From positions 62,001 through 126,000 of the forward strand of contig NZ_LUKF01000020.1 in the NCBI RefSeq assembly GCF_001592755.1: a DNA stretch of 64,000 nt. The letters are read 5' to 3'. The stretch's first letter is position 1. Every line of letters begins with the position of its first letter. The translations under genes and the position numbers were made by a program. The stretch is from Bdellovibrio bacteriovorus. GTDB lineage: Bacteria; Bdellovibrionota; Bdellovibrionia; Bdellovibrionales; Bdellovibrionaceae. Shown one piece after another: positions 61,517-64,000 of this stretch. Below the pieces are notes generated by a model. It was not told where the DNA came from. It made no database searches and saw only the letters and a program-made list of their open reading frames with translations.

Positions 61517-62995
61517 ATGAATGTTTTCGCCAAGGTACGTTTTTTCAACTTCCTGTCCTTCGGATTGGTGATCGCACTTTATATCTGTATCGGAAGCGCT
61601 TATTACTATCAAAAGGAGCTCGATACAGCTCATGCATCTAAATTCGTATCTATTCAGTTAGCGCAAAAGATGCGCGATGACTCCGCAAATTTAACTCGGA
61701 CAGCACGTACCTTTGTGGTTACCGGCGATGAAAAGTATGAAAAAGAATACTTCGACATCATCGCTGTTCGTAATGGTGAGATGGCGCGTCCTGACGGCAG
61801 AAAAGTCTCATCGACTCAGCTTATGAAAGAAGCGGGCTTTACTGAAAAAGAATTTGCTTTGCTTGCGGAAGCCCAAAAGCGTTCCAATGATCTTGTCGTG
61901 ACCGAAACTATCGCCATGAATGCGGCGAAAGGTCTTTTTCAAGACGCGTCGGGTAAGTTCACTCTTCATAAAGAGCCTGATTTAGAGTTGGCGCGTAAGC
62001 TTATGCATGATGAAGCCTATCATAAATTCTTAGTGACGATTGGCGAGCCCATCAATCAATTTGAGAAAGAATTGCAAGCCCGCACCGACGGAGCTGTTGA
62101 AAAGGCATTGCGTTTTGCTCAAGTAGGCATGGCCAGTGTGGCTTTGATGATCATCGGTCTTTCTTTTTCGATGTTCATGTCTTCAAATGCATTAAAGCAA
62201 GGCATTCGCTTGCAAACAGAGGCTTTATCTAAAGCATATGGAAAAATCCGTGACCTCGTTTCAAATCTATCTTCTTCAAGCTCTGATTTATCTGCGGCAT
62301 CGACAGAGTCTGCGGCCTCTTTGGAAGAAACAGTCGCTTCTTTAGAAGAACTTTCAAGTATGATCAAGCTGAACGCTGACAATGCCAAGTCGGCTTCGGA
62401 TCTATCGCAAACATCCAAGCTTTCGGCAGAAGAGGGTTCACGAGAAATCGCCTCGTTGATGAACTCGATGAATGAAATCGCGTCGTCATCAAAGAAAATC
62501 GAAGATATTATCAACGTGATTGATGATATTGCTTTTCAGACAAACTTATTAGCCCTGAATGCAGCAGTGGAAGCTGCTCGTGCCGGAGAGCAGGGGAAAG
62601 GTTTCGCCGTTGTTGCGGATGCCGTTCGTGCCTTGGCGCAAAGAAGTGCGACTTCGGCGAAAGAGATTTCCGATCTTATTTCTGAAAGTGTCGCGCAAGT
62701 GGAAAATGGTCAGAAGGTCGCAGATTCCAGTCATGAAGTTTTAAAGCGCATCGTGGATTCTGTTAATAAAGTGGCGGCATTGAATGATGAAATCGCGACA
62801 GCCAGTGTGGAGCAAAGCACGGGTGTAGGACAAATCACTCAAGCCATGAATCAACTGGATCAAGCGACCCAAACTAACGCGGCTTCTTCAGAGACGATTT
62901 CTCAGGCGGCGTCCAGCTTGAATGAATCCACCGAAGGTCTGACAGAGACGATTGTGCATTTAGAAACTTTGACGGGCCTTAAAAAGTCCGCTTAG
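61517..62995 (+). CDS. Methyl-accepting chemotaxis protein
   Basis: 492 residues. A first membrane helix (about 11-31), a periplasmic ligand domain (about 32-200, helical), a second membrane helix (about 203-225) and a cytoplasmic signalling domain follow. The hairpin tip '[24 protein letters not shown]' with '[16 protein letters not shown]' is the canonical CheA/CheW-binding region. I cannot find a clear HAMP domain after the second helix. The ligand is unknown. Its end overlaps the convergent gene by four bases. Confidence 0.94.
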   Translation: MNVFAKVRFFNFLSFGLVIALYICIGSAYYYQKELDTAHASKFVSIQLAQKMRDDSANLTRTARTFVVTGDEKYEKEYFDIIAVRNGEMARPDGRKVSSTQLMKEAGFTEKEFALLAEAQKRSNDLVVTETIAMNAAKGLFQDASGKFTLHKEPDLELARKLMHDEAYHKFLVTIGEPINQFEKELQARTDGAVEKALRFAQVGMASVALMIIGLSFSMFMSSNALKQGIRLQTEALSKAYGKIRDLVSNLSSSSSDLSAASTESAASLEETVASLEELSSMIKLNADNAKSASDLSQTSKLSAEEGSREIASLMNSMNEIASSSKKIEDIINVIDDIAFQTNLLALNAAVEAARAGEQGKGFAVVADAVRALAQRSATSAKEISDLISESVAQVENGQKVADSSHEVLKRIVDSVNKVAALNDEIATASVEQSTGVGQITQAMNQLDQATQTNAASSETISQAASSLNESTEGLTETIVHLETLTGLKKSA

Positions 62996-64000
62996 TCGCA
63001 GAAGTTTTGGAAAGAAGATTTTCCTTGAGGCAGGGGTTTGCAAACGCCCGCGGCGAATTGCGCTCCTGCTAAGTGTTGAGAGACTGTCCAGTCGAAATCC
63101 ACTTCCCAAGTGCGCAAAGTGTTTAAAGCTTTGCGACAGCTTTCTAAAGACAACCCTTTTCCACAGATATTTAACGGCAAATGGCCCTGTCCCACGAGCC
63201 ATTTCATAAATGGATGAGGGCCAAAGAGTTGGTCGCGCGTGCAAGGAATGCTGATGCCCGCGACTTTTCCAGTGATATTCCAGGAAGTGTAGACACCACT
63301 CGGGATCATCATATCCAGATACTTATTAAGCTGTTCTTCGGCGCGGGCCGCCGCACGAGGTGAGGTTAAGTCAAAGCCCGATCCCACTTTATAGAGAAGC
63401 TCACACAAAGGATCTGTTTCGACCTTTTTCATCGTGCACTCTTTATTGGTACCGCGATCTAAAGCCTTGCGGATCACGGCTTGTTCAAAGGTGTAGGAGT
63501 GAGGACGACGTAGTAATTCCGGCATTTTTTGAAGTTTCCAGAAAAGGCTTGCCGGAGCCTCAATGTTTTGACACAAGCGAATTCCGCGATACAGATTCGC
63601 GGCCGTAGTTTCTACTTGAACAGCCAGATAGGGATTTAAGCCCGCTTCAATCATCTGACACGTCATAAAGGCAGCACCCAGAACGTGATAGTTCTTAGAG
63701 GCGATTTGTTCCGCTTTTTTGCCGGGATATTGAACGTCCAAAATACGACGTTTTAAACTGTCACTAATATCCGATTTTTTCGATAAAGAGCGTGCAATAT
63801 AAAAATCGGATTCACGAGGAGGACAAAAAGTTTCTTCTTCACCCGTTGTATCCGGATCTAAATAGAGATCTTCCCATTTATAACCTTGCGCCAAAAGCTT
63901 GTCTTCGGCTTCTTGGTTGAAAGCAGTTCCTTGAGCAATATCATCGTGCCCACAAATCCCGATCAAGCTCAAAGCGGCGTTTGGGTTTCCCTTTGTAAAA
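62992..64000 (-). CDS. Cysteine-rich hypothetical protein, 5' end outside window
   Basis: The frame stays open to base 64000, so the N terminus is not in the window; TTG 63972 is probably not the true start. The visible 336 residues contain about 12 Cys spread along the chain (for example GICGHDD, LCELLY, NICGKG, GVCKP, NFCD), suggesting an exported disulfide-rich protein. No family or catalytic motif is recognised. It is convergent with the chemoreceptor gene, overlapping it by four bases. Confidence 0.7.
   Translation of the reverse strand, partial: FTKGNPNAALSLIGICGHDDIAQGTAFNQEAEDKLLAQGYKWEDLYLDPDTTGEEETFCPPRESDFYIARSLSKKSDISDSLKRRILDVQYPGKKAEQIASKNYHVLGAAFMTCQMIEAGLNPYLAVQVETTAANLYRGIRLCQNIEAPASLFWKLQKMPELLRRPHSYTFEQAVIRKALDRGTNKECTMKKVETDPLCELLYKVGSGFDLTSPRAAARAEEQLNKYLDMMIPSGVYTSWNITGKVAGISIPCTRDQLFGPHPFMKWLVGQGHLPLNICGKGLSLESCRKALNTLRTWEVDFDWTVSQHLAGAQFAAGVCKPLPQGKSSFQNFCD

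Noticed and set aside
1-64000. CRISPR arrays, rRNA genes, prophage
   Set aside because: No regularly spaced direct repeats, no rRNA signature and no phage structural or integrase genes were seen on reading both strands.

Overview
The window looks like a chromosome segment of a Bdellovibrio-like predatory bacterium (Bdellovibrionota). That placement is an inference from gene content, with no rRNA to confirm it: a complete gspC-to-gspN type II secretion operon, a long Ala/Lys/Glu-rich IF-2, many small secreted, lipoprotein and beta-barrel proteins, and a bifunctional Rel/Spo enzyme. Housekeeping genes dominate. There is no CRISPR array, prophage or rRNA operon.

Layout. 1-2050: the end of an RCC1-repeat protein, a decayed response-regulator receiver fragment, a UbiG-like methyltransferase and a LysE/RhtB exporter. 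2171-2441: tRNA-Leu(CAA) with its promoter and a long inverted repeat starting at its CCA end. 2600-6700: secreted and envelope proteins (a trypsin-like lipoprotein and a beta-barrel protein) and a GNAT acetyltransferase. 6950-17740: the classical rimP-nusA-infB-rbfA-truB-rpsO-pnp translation/RNA operon, followed by an M16 protease, dut and tRNA-Ala(GGC). 17740-22700: a highly structured tRNA trailer, an AadA-like adenylyltransferase, a secreted unknown, xthA, and a divergent LysR/SDR pair around a palindromic operator.

22784-29636: a compact four-gene operon of unassigned function, bounded by a terminator and an upstream palindrome. It encodes a formyltransferase-fold protein, an alpha/beta-hydrolase fused to an OleC-like AMP ligase, a UbiA-type prenyltransferase and a dikinase with rifampin-phosphotransferase architecture. 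This is the best candidate for an undescribed biosynthetic pathway here. 29670-34350: membrane and envelope proteins, a dolichol-phosphate-mannose-synthase-like glycosyltransferase and an exported PD-(D/E)XK nuclease-like protein. 34428-43935: mutL-miaA-yicC-gmk-rpoZ, then rel/spoT and a membrane histidine kinase.

43942-44906: an intact IS1-like element with 22-bp terminal inverted repeats and a 9-bp target duplication, inserted exactly at the overlapping stop codons of two convergent genes. 44906-46853: a beta-barrel protein, a lipoprotein and ssb with a structured 3' region. 47012-60687: the whole T2SS operon on the minus strand, carrying a 31-bp perfect inverted repeat between gspK and gspL and a GC-rich repeat doublet between gspE and gspF. 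60862-64000: a hypothetical protein, a chemoreceptor and the end of a cysteine-rich protein.

A recurring theme is unusually long intergenic inverted repeats just downstream of genes (tRNA-Leu, tRNA-Ala, ssb, gspK).
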